Shown piece by piece: positions 1-12,690 of a DNA stretch of 64,000 bases. Within the stretch, counting starts at the first letter, position 1. Every line of letters begins with the position of its first letter. The position numbers and the translations under genes are program-made. Below the pieces are notes generated by a model that searched no databases, had not been told where the DNA came from, and was given only the letters and a program-made list of their open reading frames with translations. Source of the stretch: Liolophura sinensis (Eukaryota > Mollusca > Polyplacophora > Chitonida > Chitonidae); NCBI RefSeq assembly GCF_032854445.1, contig NC_088302.1, forward strand, positions 47,654,645 to 47,718,644, given 5' to 3'.

Positions 1-49
1 GATGAAAATATTTTACATATTTTTTCAAACCTAAAATTGCATTATTTGT

Positions 50-82
50 GGGTGTGTGTATGTGTGTGTGTGTGTGTGTGTG
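50..82. repeat. (GT)n microsatellite
   Basis: A run of GTGTGT dinucleotides with a few interruptions lies in the sequence upstream of the first gene. It is a simple repeat with no further role visible. Confidence 0.9.
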
Positions 83-149
83 CAGGGGTATTAAGAGCAT
101 TTTTTCATACTTGTAATATATTTTGTACACTGTCTCAGAAACTTCTAAC

Positions 150-310
150 GAGTGTAGTCAGTGTGAGTTCAAGTCCAGCTTCCTAGCTGGTCCCATAACG
201 AAAGGTATGCCAACAACCTGCGGATGGTGGTATGTCTTCCCTTGGCTAGGTCTGGTTTCTCCCATCACAATGCTGACTGCTATTGTAAAGCATCAATCAA
301 ATAAGGAATA
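150..310 (+). mobile_element. tRNA-derived SINE (family A), decayed
   Basis: A B-box-like GAGTTCAAGTCC near 166-177 is followed by the family-A body (AACCTGCGGATGG, then CCCATCACAATGCTG) and the tail CATCAATCAAATAAGG. Intact copies elsewhere in the window (for example 43158-43401, minus) give the same order: tRNA-like head, body, then an ACGCCGTACTC-type tail ending in an (ATTT)n or (AAAT)n run. This copy has many substitutions and lacks the A-box end. Confidence 0.65.
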
Positions 311-1526
311 CGCATATTTTAAACAAATCTAGGCTTGTATACACATCTTTGATGTGTGCTTGGGGAAAATGTATCACTTTATCAAGTCTGTGGGCTTCAA
401 CCATATTTCTATACTACAAAACTATAATTTTATATCACCTTTGTAAGTGCACATTAGCTCCATCCGGGTCGGGGGCTGCCTTAAATTGACCACCTTCTTA
501 CAATTTCAGCTCTATTGTGTTGAAGTCGCCCGATTTGCCTCTGTACCCTCTGCTCCCTTGGTGCTTTGTTAAAAGGGCAATCCTTTGTCTCTTTCCCAGT
601 TATCTGTCAGTTTTGTACTTCTGCTTTTTCTTAAGGAAATACAGTTCCCTTCACTGCAGATCTGCATCTCGCTTTTGGAAGTATACACGCTGTTTCTCTG
701 CATTAATGATTCATGCCATAAGTCAACCTATATGCTCAAAAAAACAACAAAATAAGTTAAATTTTAATCCATATTGTCCTTGGTGTTACATTTTCTAAAA
801 AATCTATGATTGCTCCCTTCCATAATGTCTTCATCACTAAGTTCATAACCAATAACACTGTTCACCATTAATCCAGTTTAACAGCGTTTAACTTTCAAAA
901 ACTTAAACGCTTATGGTTGATAGATCAGTACAACATTACTGACCTGTAGAAAACACACGAAACCAGCTCAGCATTTACGTAGGGTGAACTGTTGAGTTCT
1001 GTACTGTTGCCCATCATGTTTCCATCAAAAGTGCATGAAATATCAGACTGTCCACTAGCGGCCAAACTTTGATAATTTAGGGAGGGTTCATTATTCTGCT
1101 CAAATTACGACAAAAATAACACCACTGATATAGAAACCAGAGACCAGGGTTTTAGTTTATGTTTAATTGCAGAATTAATAAATGAATTTGGCTATTTTGT
1201 ACATAATGTCCTCTAGTACTATCACTATAAACTATAATATTGTCATTTTTTAACAAAAAAATGTGTGGATATAATAAATCGTGAAAATATCCAACCAACA
1301 CTCCGACAAAGTATTCTATGCTCATTCAATGCACATCATGAAATTTTAACCAAAATAATTTATCGTTCTTTTCAGTTATTATCTCAGTATTATGAGGTAT
1401 ATGTATAGGCCTACAGCCTCAAAACAGGGCTGAAAATTTTACAAACTACACATTCTTTATATTCATAAAGTGCCTGTGACCGGTATATTGCAATTACAAT
1501 AAAATGACTCTTCATCAAGAGTAAGA

Positions 1527-1835
1527 CCGCTTGAGTGGCCTAATGGTTAGAGCGTCCGCCTAGAAGTCGAGAGACGCTGGGATCAAACCCATGTCAGGTC
1601 ATACCAAAGACTTTAAAAATGGTACTTGCTGCTGCATTGCGTGATGTCCAGCAGTGCGAGGTTTGATTGGTTGGCTCGCTGTCAGGGTGGGTGTCATGTC
1701 TGGTGTCATGCATGGACTTGGCCTGCCACAAGGAGACACAACCTATTTACACCCACCTAATGACTCCTCTCCGTCATATGACTGAAAAATTGCTAAGTAC
1801 ATCGTTAAACCCCAAGCATAATACATACATCCACG
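1527..1835 (+). mobile_element. tRNA-derived SINE (family B)
   Basis: The head resembles a tRNA gene. An A-box-like stretch (TGGCCTAATGGTTAGAGC) is followed about 35 bp later by a B-box-like GGGATCAAACCC. The body contains CATACCAAAGACTTTAAAAATGG and the 3' end CGTTAAACCCCAAGCATAATACATACAT. Two inverted copies of the same family are at 44258-44612 and 44790-45185, which confirms it as a dispersed family. It is about 300 bp, and functional RNA polymerase III transcription is not implied. Confidence 0.8.
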
Positions 1836-2688
1836 GTGATGCTAAGTCTCGGTGCCTGTTTCGACCGAATGTCGTTATCTGGAAATGCTGCAGTACTCAT
1901 CAGTATTTTTCACGTAAGCAATTTCATTCTATTCCACTTCACAAAACGTAAATCACAACTGTCTCTCTGTATTGGCAATATTGACAATAACCACCACGAA
2001 AATCTTACAGGGAGAAATGTCACATCATCTATGAATAGCGGTTTTCTATTTGGCGCTTTCGATATCTTTCCCCTGGAAAATGTAACCCTGGGATGAAAAA
2101 AATTAAACCCTGGCATAGGCTGAAGATGGCTACCTACATTTAGTTTTCCCTGCTTGCAAAAGGCGTCTCATGCCATTCTTTCAAAGTTTTTTATTTTTAT
2201 TTTTGACAATCCATTACAAATTACTGAATAGAGTACAGGCGTTTTAATTTCGGTGTTAATTGTTCATGGAAATTTCATATGTAGACCTTCATGAGTCATG
2301 ATACTAAAATTTCTGAAAACTGTTATGGAAAGATTGGCCTGATGGGACCCAGATCGGACGTTCAAGCTTTATTTTTCATGATTTGGGGGCAAGCGGAACA
2401 GTCCTCGGCAGTAGCAGTCATTTTTAAAAAGTCTGCATTTCCCCTTCTGTTTACTTCACACGACTTGTTGGATCTGTTTTATCCTCAGCTCTCAGCTGGG
2501 TTTACCTGGGATACTTTTTGTCCATGGAGCAATTATTATTTTATCCTAGGATATTTTTCGAAAGGGAGATGCAGTTCACCGGAAGACGCCAACACGGGGA
2601 ACTGAATCACAACATAACAGATGTGGCTTCCTTAGGTCTATGTACAGTCTTGACACAGCTTCCAATGTTTTGACAGGATTTGTACAGG

Positions 2689-5518
2689 ATGCCTCGGCAC
2701 GTTTTCATCCCATTGGCTTTGTGTCTACTCGCTTTTCTTTGCCAAACAGATGCAAAGGACGAATCTGTCACTGATGCACATAAATCGACACTGACACCAA
2801 CGAATGCCACGTGCAGCCATAATGACACAAATTGTGAAACATCAGTTTTCCAACTTATTGACTTGGCCAAGAACAGAGCCATGTTGGTGCGAACATTTTA
2901 CGTGTTGCTTTCCGTGACAGCAGTTGTGGTGCTGTATTTTGTGGTTAAAAGTGTCATGTAAGTGTATATTTTCTGCTTCATGTACTTCAGTTAAATTATA
3001 CGTTGAGTAAGTTTTACGTGCAATTATATCTGACATTTACCAGCCCATTGGATTTGCTTCAACAGTAAAAGGTTTGGTGCTTCTAATTCCTATGCACTCA
3101 TGCCAATCAAACCTCTTATTGGCTCTGCATATCTCTACCTTTGCTTTCTCTGGTAGCTCCACGAGTGAAGTTGACAGCAGATTTAACAATGGACTACTGC
3201 ACCGAGCTGCTAGGTCACCTTCACACACTCCCAAGATGCGCTCGCTGTTCTACCTAAACAGCGGCCTTAAACCTTAAGTATTAAACCTTTACCTTACATC
3301 ATGCATTAATGAACATATAAATCATGTCTGCATACAACTGTAACTTCAGTTTGATGTTCCGATCAGCAGATTGGTAGAGCAAATCCTTTGTGTTTTGACA
3401 AAACGTCTTTGCTTTGGCATACTTCGGTTTGGACTAAATTTCATGCAATAATCAATTTCATGTCATGTGACATCGTGAAACCCCATGGTTTTATAGCTTG
3501 ACAGATTATGATGTTTCCAACCAGCATCCAGGGTTATGTGGCAGTGAGTACGGCAGCCAAAAATGACGAACAACCCATCGAAGTTTGATTTTGTCATACA
3601 TATTGGAGTAGGGACCGTGCATGTTTGTTTTGAAGCGTCCCTTTATATGTTGTTTGTACAGCACATCAGTGCATCGTTAGATCAGTTGAACCACATTCAT
3701 ACAGCTAACTCTCCAGTAGACCTATGCATTATACAGCTGTTTTATTTACTTTTTGTGTAGCATGATAGTCTTGAAGATCATCGCGTCATGTTAAAACAGG
3801 ATCATTTCTCTGCTACTTTCCAGTTGATGGTAACAAACCACGTTTAGTGGTGTCAACAACCATTTTATAAGCCATGCAGCCCGATTATTAGTAATCCGAG
3901 TGAAGTGGATGCACATGAATATTGCCTGTAGATGTCTTTCCGTGTTGGTCATGTTGGTAATGGATGTATATCAGGAGAATTGTCAAGCTGTCTAGCCGTA
4001 CTGATCACATGTTGGTAATGGATATATATCAGGAGAATTGTCAAGCTGTCTAGCCGTACTGATCACGTGTTGGTAATGGATGTATATCAGGAGAATTGTC
4101 AACCTGCCTAGCCGTACTGATCACATGTTGGTAATGGATATATATCAGGAGAATTGTCAAGCTGTCTAGCCGTACTGATCACGTGTTGGTAATGGATGTA
4201 TGTCAGGAGAATTGTCAAGCTGCCTAGCCGTACTGATCACATGTTGGTAATGGATGTATGTCAGGAGAATTGTCAAGCTGTCTAGCCGTACAGATCACAT
4301 GTTGGTAATGGATATATATCAGGAGAATTGTCAAGCTGTCCAGCCATACTGATCACATGTTGGTAATGGATGTATATCAGGAGAATTGTCAAGCTGTCTA
4401 GCCGTACTGATCACATGTTGGTAATGGATGTATATCAGGACAATTGTCAAGCTGTCCAGCCATACTGATCACATGTTGGTAATGGATGTATGTCAGGAGA
4501 ATTGTCAAGCTGTCTAGCTGTACTGATCACATGTTGGTAATGGATATATATCAGAAGAATTGTCAAGCTGTCCAGCTGTGCTGATCACATGTTGGTAATG
4601 GATGTATATCAGGAGAATTGTCAAGCTGCCTAGCCGTACTGATCACGTTGGTAATGGATATATATCAGGAGAATTGTCAAGCGCCTGTAAGTGTTCAGCC
4701 GTACTGATCACATGTTGCTATTCTGCAGGATTTGACATTAAGGGTGCATCAGTGCACATGTGCACATACCTTGTAGCCAATTGCGCCCCAAAAAAAGGTA
4801 TATTGCAACCTTTTTTTAAATCTGGCATGTCTGGGTGCACTTTTCACCCACACATTTTTTTCTGATAATTCAGCCCAGTCTGCATTTCAAAGTTCATGCA
4901 CATCAAAGGAAGACAAGGTGGGGGCTCTCGCTAACTGTTGCAGCAGAAGACATGATTTTACAGAATGTGTCAACAGACAGATGCTTATTCAATCTAGCAA
5001 CTACCATAAAATCACACCTTTTTACCTGGGTTAGTTTTGGAGACACCGTACCTTGTCTCGCCTGTATTTCTGTGAACTCCCAAGACCCCTGAAATGCCGA
5101 TTGGGCTGATTCAGCCCCTTTGCTGACCAATGATGAACAGGGATTTTAAAGAAATCTACATTGTGAGATACTCAATAAAAATGAAGTGGGGTCCGTTTTG
5201 ATGTGTTTGTGAGGTTACACCCAACAAATTTTTTTTTTCTTGATGGCCTAACCTTTTTCCTTCATCATTACATCCCAAACACAGTCACAGAAGTATGTTT
5301 TAGTATAGCTGGAGTAAAACGAATAATTTGTTTTGTCTTATTTTGACTGTATATGTTGGTTGTATTGTGCACACAGGTTGAGGAGGAAGAACAATAAAAC
5401 CAGGAAATACGGAGTTGTGAGTACTGCCGCCTCGGAGCTAGAGATGCAGCCTCTGGACCAGGGCGACGATGATGATGACATGACCTTATATGAAGCCAGG
5501 TTGACAAAGCTGAAGTAG
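2689..5518 (+). CDS. FAM174: FAM174-family single-pass membrane protein (2 coding exons)
   Basis: Coding exons are 2689-2957 and 5377-5518, giving 136 residues. The donor is CAT/GTAAGTG and the acceptor is ACACAG/GTTGAGG; the split codon restores ATG. The first ATG (2689) opens a signal peptide (residues 1 to about 22, LALCLLAFLC core). A short ectodomain follows with two N-glycosylation sequons (NAT at 39-41, NDT at 45-47), then a transmembrane helix at about 67-89 and a basic cytosolic stretch (LRRKNNKTRKYGVV, 91-104). The acidic tail QGDDDDDMTLYEA is the FAM174 hallmark: vertebrate members end with the same R-K-x-R-x-Y then acidic-TL/TV-F/Y pattern. FAM174 proteins are small type I secretory-pathway membrane proteins whose molecular role is poorly defined; one vertebrate member has been linked to Golgi organisation. 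Which paralogue this corresponds to (A, B or C) cannot be told. Confidence 0.85.
2958..5376 (+). other. intron of FAM174-type gene
   Basis: The single coding intron is 2.4 kb with GT-AG ends. It is mostly AT-rich unique sequence apart from the 58-bp minisatellite at 3950-4718. No other exon or RNA gene was seen in it. Confidence 0.8.
3950..4718 (+). repeat. 58-bp minisatellite, about 13 copies
   Basis: The unit begins CATGTTGGTAATGGAT and continues through ATCAGGAGAATTGTCAAGCTG to a GTACTGATCA end. Copies begin about every 58 bp from 3950, and divergence is low (a few substitutions each). Units differ at the junction, which reads CACATG or CACGTG, and at GGATGTATATC versus GGATATATATC. The array lies in the FAM174-type intron. 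The 58-bp period is not a multiple of three and no coding role is seen. Confidence 0.95.
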
Positions 5519-5577
5519 CCCATAGAGTGATCTCCCCCTTTTTGCCTTATAATGCTCTATTGTCTGACAGTTTGTTC

Positions 5578-5583
5578 AATAAA
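5578..5583 (+). terminator. polyadenylation signal AATAAA for FAM174-type gene
   Basis: AATAAA lies 60 nt after the TAG stop, so this would give a very short 3' UTR. Other AATAAA sites occur downstream (for example near 6934), so a longer 3' UTR is possible. The signal is only about 10 bp from the left end of the inverted-repeat element at 5592. Confidence 0.5.
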
Positions 5584-5591
5584 TGGCCATA

Positions 5592-7017
5592 TTTAAAGAG
5601 AAAGACAGCACCTGACTAATGTGTATGTGCACTGAAAGACTACCATTCAAAGTATCTTAAAGCAGCATTAAATATTTTTTTAGAATTTTTTCAGCCATGG
5701 AAAAGTTTAGTGAAACCTTGCCTTGACACAACTTCAGCATGTCTCCATTATCGAGAGCAAGGTGACGTCACGTTTACTCTAGCTCTCAAATGTCTCTAAA
5801 GTTATTTTCCGTATAATAGTCTAGGCAGTAGTCTATGGCAGGTAAAAGTTGTGGATTTTGGCCTAAGTAATAAATATAGTTTCCTCAGAAATTAGACATA
5901 CTGGAAGAATACTAGTGTAAGTGAACTGTTGATACAACAGGCCTACTATATCATTTACAAGGGGCTCCATCAATCTTGTTTTAACAGCCTAGCTGCAGAT
6001 GCATGGCCGGGGTGTTCCTGGCTCAGGTAGTAGCCTCCGAAGGGGTTGTGTTGGTGATTTTGACCCCTATTAAATGTTTACAGAATTACAATAGGATTGT
6101 TGTACAACTAGATTCATGCTCAATTCTGAAAGAAATCGAAATAAATCTAAGCACCACTGAGGCTGATCTAGGCATTTGACTTGCGCTGGATTTTATGCTT
6201 CAGGTTTGGAGTGGCGGTTTTTAAGATGAGAGCAGTGCTGACCTAGTTATTGCGGGTGTCAGAGAAAACACCTCAGCTTGAACATGGTGTTTCAACAGTT
6301 TTTCTGTATTTTATGAAGTAAAACAGAAAAACATCCCTTGCATGCGAGAAAGACGAAGGAGCAAAATTTAAATTCTTCAGTTGTAATAAATTCAGAGACA
6401 AAAAAAACTATATCATGAGATTCAATTAATTTTAAGTGTTCTCTGCTGACATGCCGTCTTCTCATTCCCATAAACCGGCATTCCAAACGAATTTTTGCAC
6501 CAACTCTGATATTTGTTAGTTAGAAAAAACTGACTAAATGCTAAAATGAATGGCAAAAAATGTATGTCGGGAGATGAATGCAGTTTGGGCCGAGACAGTA
6601 TGCTACTGCCTGACATAATTTGTGATACTGTCGTTGAATATTACACGTCTTGTAACTCAGCTGAGTTTAGCTCTGTGGTGGTCTGTTGGTGATACAGCTA
6701 CACATAACTAAATAGTTGTAAACGGCCTCAAAATGATGTATTTAATATGCAGCAGTTCTGCGTTATCACCTGTGACTTCGCGGAGTGAATGGGAGAAGGT
6801 TACGTCACATCTTAGGCCGCAACATGTTTGATTGGATGAAATTCTCAGGATGGCTGCCTCAACTCGCACCAGCCATTTATGCAGTATTGTCGTTTTGTTC
6901 TGCGCAGTATTCGTTGAAATCTCATGAAAATAATAAAGTGTAATACTTTTTAGAAAGCTTGAGTATCCTGCTATCGATTGAAATATGTTTTAGCCAGGTG
7001 CTGTCTCGTCCTTTAAA
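5592..7017. mobile_element. non-autonomous DNA transposon with ~28-bp terminal inverted repeats
   Basis: The left end reads TTTAAAGAGAAAGACAGCAC and continues CTGACTAA. The reverse complement of the right end reads TTTAAAGGACGAGACAGCAC and continues CTGGCTAA, giving 24 of 28 matches. Both ends carry TTTAAA, so a TTAA or TTTAAA target duplication is possible. The interior (1.4 kb) has no transposase frame; it shows repeated TGACGTCA/TACGTCACA motifs near 5763 and 6802. The superfamily cannot be assigned: TTAA would suit piggyBac, but the ends do not begin with CCC. Confidence 0.6.
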
Positions 7018-8930
7018 GTTTGTAAACTCACCTTGTTTGCTTAAGGCTTGAAATCCATTTGTTAACATTTCATTCCAGTGCTTTATATTGTACATAGGAT
7101 GTACTCTGTGTAGGTAACTACATTGGAATTATGCAATTGCTACGAGATACACACATTTCTCTGTGTGTGTGTGTTTTTTTTTTTGTTTTTTTTTGACTAT
7201 TATTAACGTGTATATAAAGATTGAGACTCATTGGGTGATATTTTATTACAGACTACAATACTGAGAGATTGAGCAATAAGCCACATTCACATTTTAAGGG
7301 CGCCATGTTTTTTTCAGTTGAAATGTTGCACAATCTCTCAGTACACTGCAGCTGGGAGCCAAGTCAAAGGCCTGTTGCAGCAAGTTTACTACATTAAATA
7401 TCTATTTCATTGAAATTCTGTCTATTGTCTGTAACGTGTTGAAAAAAGAATAGATAGAAACTGTAAATGCCAAGTAGAAGGTGCTACTGTAAAATGTGTC
7501 ATTTCATTAGTCACCTCAGTCTCCATTTTCCGTGACTGTGTGCTAATATGACAGCAGCTGCTCTTTTGTGGCGACTCTTTTTTTTTTGTGCACAGCCAGC
7601 AATACAAATGTGAATGTGGTCTATGAACAGGGGGTTAGCCAGAAAGATGAAAGCAGGTGACTAAACATCCCTTTTTGAGGCCATTTTGTTATAGGAGGGT
7701 GTCCAGATTTCATTTTCTCCTTTCTATCCCATGTTATAAGTGCTGAAAACAAGGTGGCCAAGTAACACCAGTCCCCTTTTTCACAGTTCCTAGTGGTAAC
7801 TGGCTAAACCTATGCCTGCGAGCTACTCAACATCTTTATCAAACTTAACATACACATGCAGTTTTATGTCTGTATAATATGACATTATACTATGTGTAAA
7901 CAACCTTACTCATAAAATCTGTGATTATCATCATCAAGCAGTATTAGAAAAGAATGATAGAGAATGACCTAAAATACTGTTCAGATGTTCTAACATCAGC
8001 GATTTGACCAGCTTTGGATGCATGTAAAATGACTGGTTGTTTAACTTTATTCAGTGTACATGATTATGTCGTATGGTTTATTTTTGACATTAAGACTTTC
8101 TGTGACTTCTTTTAAGCCATGTGAGTGTCATTTGCTTGTACACGTATGTGTATTTATTTATGTGCTAGATGGTTGTTTAACAGCTTACTGGTGAGCTTTC
8201 CACTTATACAATGGTGCAGTTTTATGGGTGAAGGAAATAGGATGTACATGTATACACATTGAAAAATAAGAGAAAAAGTATAACTAACACAGAATACTTG
8301 CCTCAAAGTTTGTCCCTAGCCTATAAATTTGCTGAGAGATGGTTTGTTAAGTTATCTATTCCCATCTAACTGAAACATTAATAGCATTGTTTTGTTCATT
8401 GTTAAAAAGTGTGATGCTTTAGATGTATTTTCTGCTAAAATTGTAAAGAACGACAAAGTATTTAACTCCTGCTATATTTGTATAATTAGCATGACTGCAT
8501 TTAGCATGGAAATCTGTTCTAAGAATGGCTTATATTTACCTGCAAAGTAAGCTGGATATTTGATACACAGTACCTGAATTCTGTTAATACCGTGGCCATG
8601 CAGTCCATAGACTGAGATATAAGCACAGGTTTTGCAACCTTTGGCACTGACTTTTGTTGGAAAATTCTTCAGAAAATCTCAGTCATTCTTGGAAATAATG
8701 TGTTTTGAGATATGTCAACTCGATTGACTTTATGGAATGTCAGTCATGTTGTGAAACTGACATAATGCAAAAGACAACCTTACTCGAGCAACCCAGGCTA
8801 TAGAACAGTCAAAACACACAGGTGGATAATGATGTTGTTTTTGATAGCTTATTCTACAGCAATTTATGTGCCATGACATGAAATGTCAGACACAGGTGTA
8901 CATGGAAATAAGACTGAAAATTAAATATCG

Positions 8931-9089
8931 TAGATTCACTGTTGATGTGACATTTGTGAATAGGACACTTTCGCGAGATATCATAGATTCACTGTTGATG
9001 TGACATTTGTGAATAGGACACTTGCGCGAGATATCATAGATTCACTGTTGATGTGACATTTGTGAATAGGACATTTATGCGAGATATCA
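8931..9089. repeat. 53-bp tandem triplicate
   Basis: There are three near-identical head-to-tail copies beginning TAGATTCACTGTTGATGTGA and ending in GCGAGATATCA, at 8931, 8984 and 9037. They differ at only a few positions (for example CTTTCGCGAG, CTTGCGCGAG, TTTATGCGAG). Confidence 0.95.
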
Positions 9090-9950
9090 TGGAATTACCA
9101 TTTGTATAAGCTACAGAATGAGATTTTAAAAAAAAAAAGTCAATAGGATGGTGGATCCCTATTTTCAATCTGCCAGCGTCCACGTCAGAAGGCTCTGTTA
9201 CAATTTGGACATCATCTTGCATTTAGATGTGAACTAGGCCTTACCCAGTAACAAGAATTTCTTGATTATGCTGCATTGTATTGATTCTTCTCTATAACAG
9301 ATTTATATTAGGTAATGTGAAGTTCACCATTGTAATATGGTTCTCTTAAAGTATCGATAATATGGTAGTTTGCCATGATAGATGTTAATTCAGCGAGCTT
9401 AATGATCTCCGTCCCTATTCAAAATTCTGACCTACCTTGTAGGTCGACTAACGACCAAATGAATGTCAGAGGTATAAAATGTGGAGGTAGTATATTTAAC
9501 ATTAAATTAGATAGATGTTTGTTTCAAAATGATGCCCACATACCTGATTATTGTAGAAAGAGTGTCCTTTCTGCAAACTTAGTATTAAATATATTGTATC
9601 TATTTTTTACGTTATCATTATATACCTGTACTGACAGTACACCTGTAGTGTTAGTCTTAAATTTTACTTAGCAGGTGTTACAAGTAGCTTTCAAGTGTCT
9701 ATTTTTTGCATAATATTTTGTTACATTTTTTCTCTGAGGGACTAGAAATTCGCTTTACTGTTACTGATGAGTATGAAGGACATAATGATGAAAATATATG
9801 TATTTTTTTTCTTGCGTATTTACATATATGTACTTAAATCAAGTTAAAGTAAAAGAAAACTTTAACTATGAAGTAAGGCTCATCATACAGACAACTGAAA
9901 ACTGTGGACAAAAATACTTTCATTTGCTATCTCGGATTTGAGAGCGTTCA

Positions 9951-10239
9951 AAGGCATTCAAATATTTGAATACTGTCTATGATGGGCTTTATGGGCCATA
10001 CTTACAGTATCTAGGAACTCTGATGTCACACCACCTTTTTTCCTGATCTTCACTAGAAGGAATTTTTGGGAACTTTATTTCAGTAATCTTTTACTCATAC
10101 ATGTAGGTAAAAAAAAATGTTCCACCAGTCATTGTCCTGATTAGAGTTGGATAAACTTCCTGTGACGTCAGAGTTCCTAACCTCTGATGGTATGGTCCAA
10201 AAAGCCCACCTTAGAATTCAAATGTTTGAGCGCCTTTAC
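9951..10239. mobile_element. foldback/MITE-like element with ~80-bp inverted arms
   Basis: The left arm (about 9951-10032) and right arm (about 10161-10239) are imperfect reverse complements. Both contain ATTCAAA(T/C)(A/G)TTTGAAT, GGGCTTT and AGGAACTCTGA(T/C)GTCAC in matching order. About 130 bp separates the arms, and no open frame suggests a transposase. This architecture fits a foldback MITE. Terminal boundaries and target duplication were not resolved. Confidence 0.6.
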
Positions 10240-12484
10240 CTCTTTTCACAAAAATCTTAAATGAATCTATATTTATGCCTAGTTTTAAGTGGTCTGTTTA
10301 GTGATGCCTACTTTGATTTTTTGAGGTCTTATCCTTTAAGTTGCTATCTGTTCTATTGCTTTTGTGATGTTTATTTTGTTTGGAGTTGTTGTGTTGTACA
10401 TTCCATACATTGTGTAAAGGTCTAGGATGAATATGATTGCTGCAGACTGATCATTATAGTGAAATATTGTATAACAGGGCAGTATGGGTGTGTGTTCACC
10501 ACTTCATGTTAGCTGAGCTATGTAGGGCCTTGATGAGGTGTCTGTGGTGTAAGTCAGCTATGTAACAATGACACACATGACATACATTAGGCCGTGCCTT
10601 TTGGCTATCCGTCTATCTCACCCTGGATACATTCACACACATTCTTCTTGTTTGAAAACGCAAACTTTTTGACTGATGGTTGTTCCTATTTCCATTCTGT
10701 GGCACAAAGAAGAACTAAATTGCAAAAATCATGACAGCCGATATTTGTAAGACCCATTTCAATAAAAAAAAGTTCCTCAGAGAAGCAACCAAGAAAGTTA
10801 ACAACTTTTGTATTATAAGTGTGTGGCTTATGCAGGTTCCTGGTAACCTTGATGATCGCTCTGTATATAACAGTCCCATGTTACGGTTCGGAGGATCTGC
10901 ACTTTGCCACACTATAGGTATATGTCATTTACATTAAATACGCACTCCATGTATGTGATAGGAGAAGAGTGAAAAGGCAATCTATGAAGGGGTGACTGTA
11001 CAGGCCTAATTTTGTGTATTGGGTGGGTCATGGATAGAGTGAACATGCAGTAGACATGAGGGGGAAATTTCCTGCATGCTGATTTAGCCAGGGTGTCCCA
11101 GTTGTGCTACAAAACATTGGTCTTGCTTTGAAATTAGAGATGGAAATTTGTTCTGGTACATATTGCATAGTTAATTACAGAGGCTGTTATAACGACTGTG
11201 GTTTGTGAAAATGATAACCCATAAATGCCAGCCGAGAGGAGCTTCTACTGATAATATACAAGGTCATTGAGCTGTGTGGCAGTTCTTTGTTTACTTAGGA
11301 TTCTTCGTCTGGACACCATTGTTGTTGTACATACCATTAGTTAAAGAGAGAGACGGACTCTATACTGACTGTTCTTCCCTCAAGTGGTGTCAGACATGTA
11401 AATAAGTTTGTGGTTATTATGTATGTTTTGTAAGTAATGGATTTCATAGAAGACTTGTGGATTGTTTTCAAAATATTTGTAAAATCCTGTTGATTAAATT
11501 GCTGTCACAGGTACAGCTTCAACAGGAGATAGATTTATCTGCTAAAATGTACATAATGTGAATGATCAAGGTTGTACGGAGTTGTAATTCTCCTGGCTGG
11601 TAATTCTCAGACAAATTAAACTTGGGATTTTTTTTTTTTTTATCCATATAGTTTTTACATTAGAGCTGAACACCATCATGGCAGAGGGTCTAGTTTTATG
11701 CATGTGACTTCAACTACTGTACATGTAGCTGGGAAGCTTGTTTACCTTGGGGAAACGCATAGTATGATTTTAATTTATTAATTTCCATGTTCAGTGTGTT
11801 TATTGTTGAACAAAAAGATATCTATTCCCTTGACTCTGCCTATTGTCTATTGTTGTCCAGAAGGACTTTTTTCTTATGCAACAGGAAGGATGGATTCTGT
11901 TTGCATGGTTTGGGGATGCTACAGTATAAACTGTATCCTGTAACAATTCATGTGAATTAAAACTTTACATTTTGTCAAGAGAATTGTCCCGATGTTCTTT
12001 GTTAAAGTAAGCTTGCGTAATGAAGAAATGGCTGAGAAGTAGGTAAGTAATCATCATATGCTAATATGCAACAACAGTTTGGGAAAAGTCTGGTTGGCCA
12101 TTATGGAGGTAGAAAAAGCTGGCTGTTAATTTTGATGTATGTTAGAAATATCAAATTTTTAGACATGCACTTTTGTGCCAGTTTATGCATATACATCTGT
12201 GTGAAAGTAGTATGATTGATTTTTGCACAGTTTAACGCCATATTGAAGAAATCACTTGCAGGTATAAAACAGTGGCCGGCTTCATGAGGGGGGGAGGGGG
12301 GTGCCAGAATAAACCACTGGCTTTTGACTTGTAACTGATTCACTCTCCCACGGGAGACAAACATTTCCACCCACATATAAAAAATAAGGTGTATGATCAA
12401 GTGATCAAAGGAAGTGATTTTCAACAACTGCCATGTAATATTATGTAAAAGGCCCCACAAGCACTGATGATCGCTTATGATCAC

Positions 12485-12690
12485 AAGTGCTCAGTGGGTG
12501 GAGTGTAGTCTTCAAACAAACAACTGCACAAATGGCCACACAAGCAAACTCAAGCAACACCATGAACAGTGAGAATGGGCAGTCTCCAGATAACCTGACC
12601 AAGGCTGGATTTGTACTCGCATATGGTTTGTGTCCTACTGAGTGAAAGGCAAGCACCTTTAACCACTATGTCATGGGCAGCCTTCTCCAT
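12485..12690 (-). mobile_element. possible tRNA-derived SINE fragment (third family)
   Basis: Read on the minus strand, CATGACATAGTGGTTAAAGG resembles an A-box region, and about 50 bp later GAGTACAAATCC resembles a B box. No second copy was found in this window, so the call rests on the tRNA-like head alone. Confidence 0.35.

Larger units (their letters stand above)
1..2688. other. upstream region of FAM174-type gene, no gene seen
   Basis: The stretch is AT-rich with two SINE copies (150-310 and 1527-1835). The short open frames in it have no recognisable protein character and no consistent splice partners. A possible 5' UTR acceptor (TTTTGACAG, ending near 2676) lies just before the FAM174-type start, so a non-coding first exon may lie upstream, but I could not place it or a promoter. 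Confidence 0.5.

Noticed and set aside
1527-1600. Genuine tRNA gene
   Set aside because: The tRNA-like A and B boxes belong to a ~300-bp SINE repeated elsewhere, and no intact cloverleaf with acceptor stem is evident.
12101-12484. 127-codon minus-strand open frame
   Set aside because: No domain or family resemblance; next to a SINE-like fragment in intergenic sequence.
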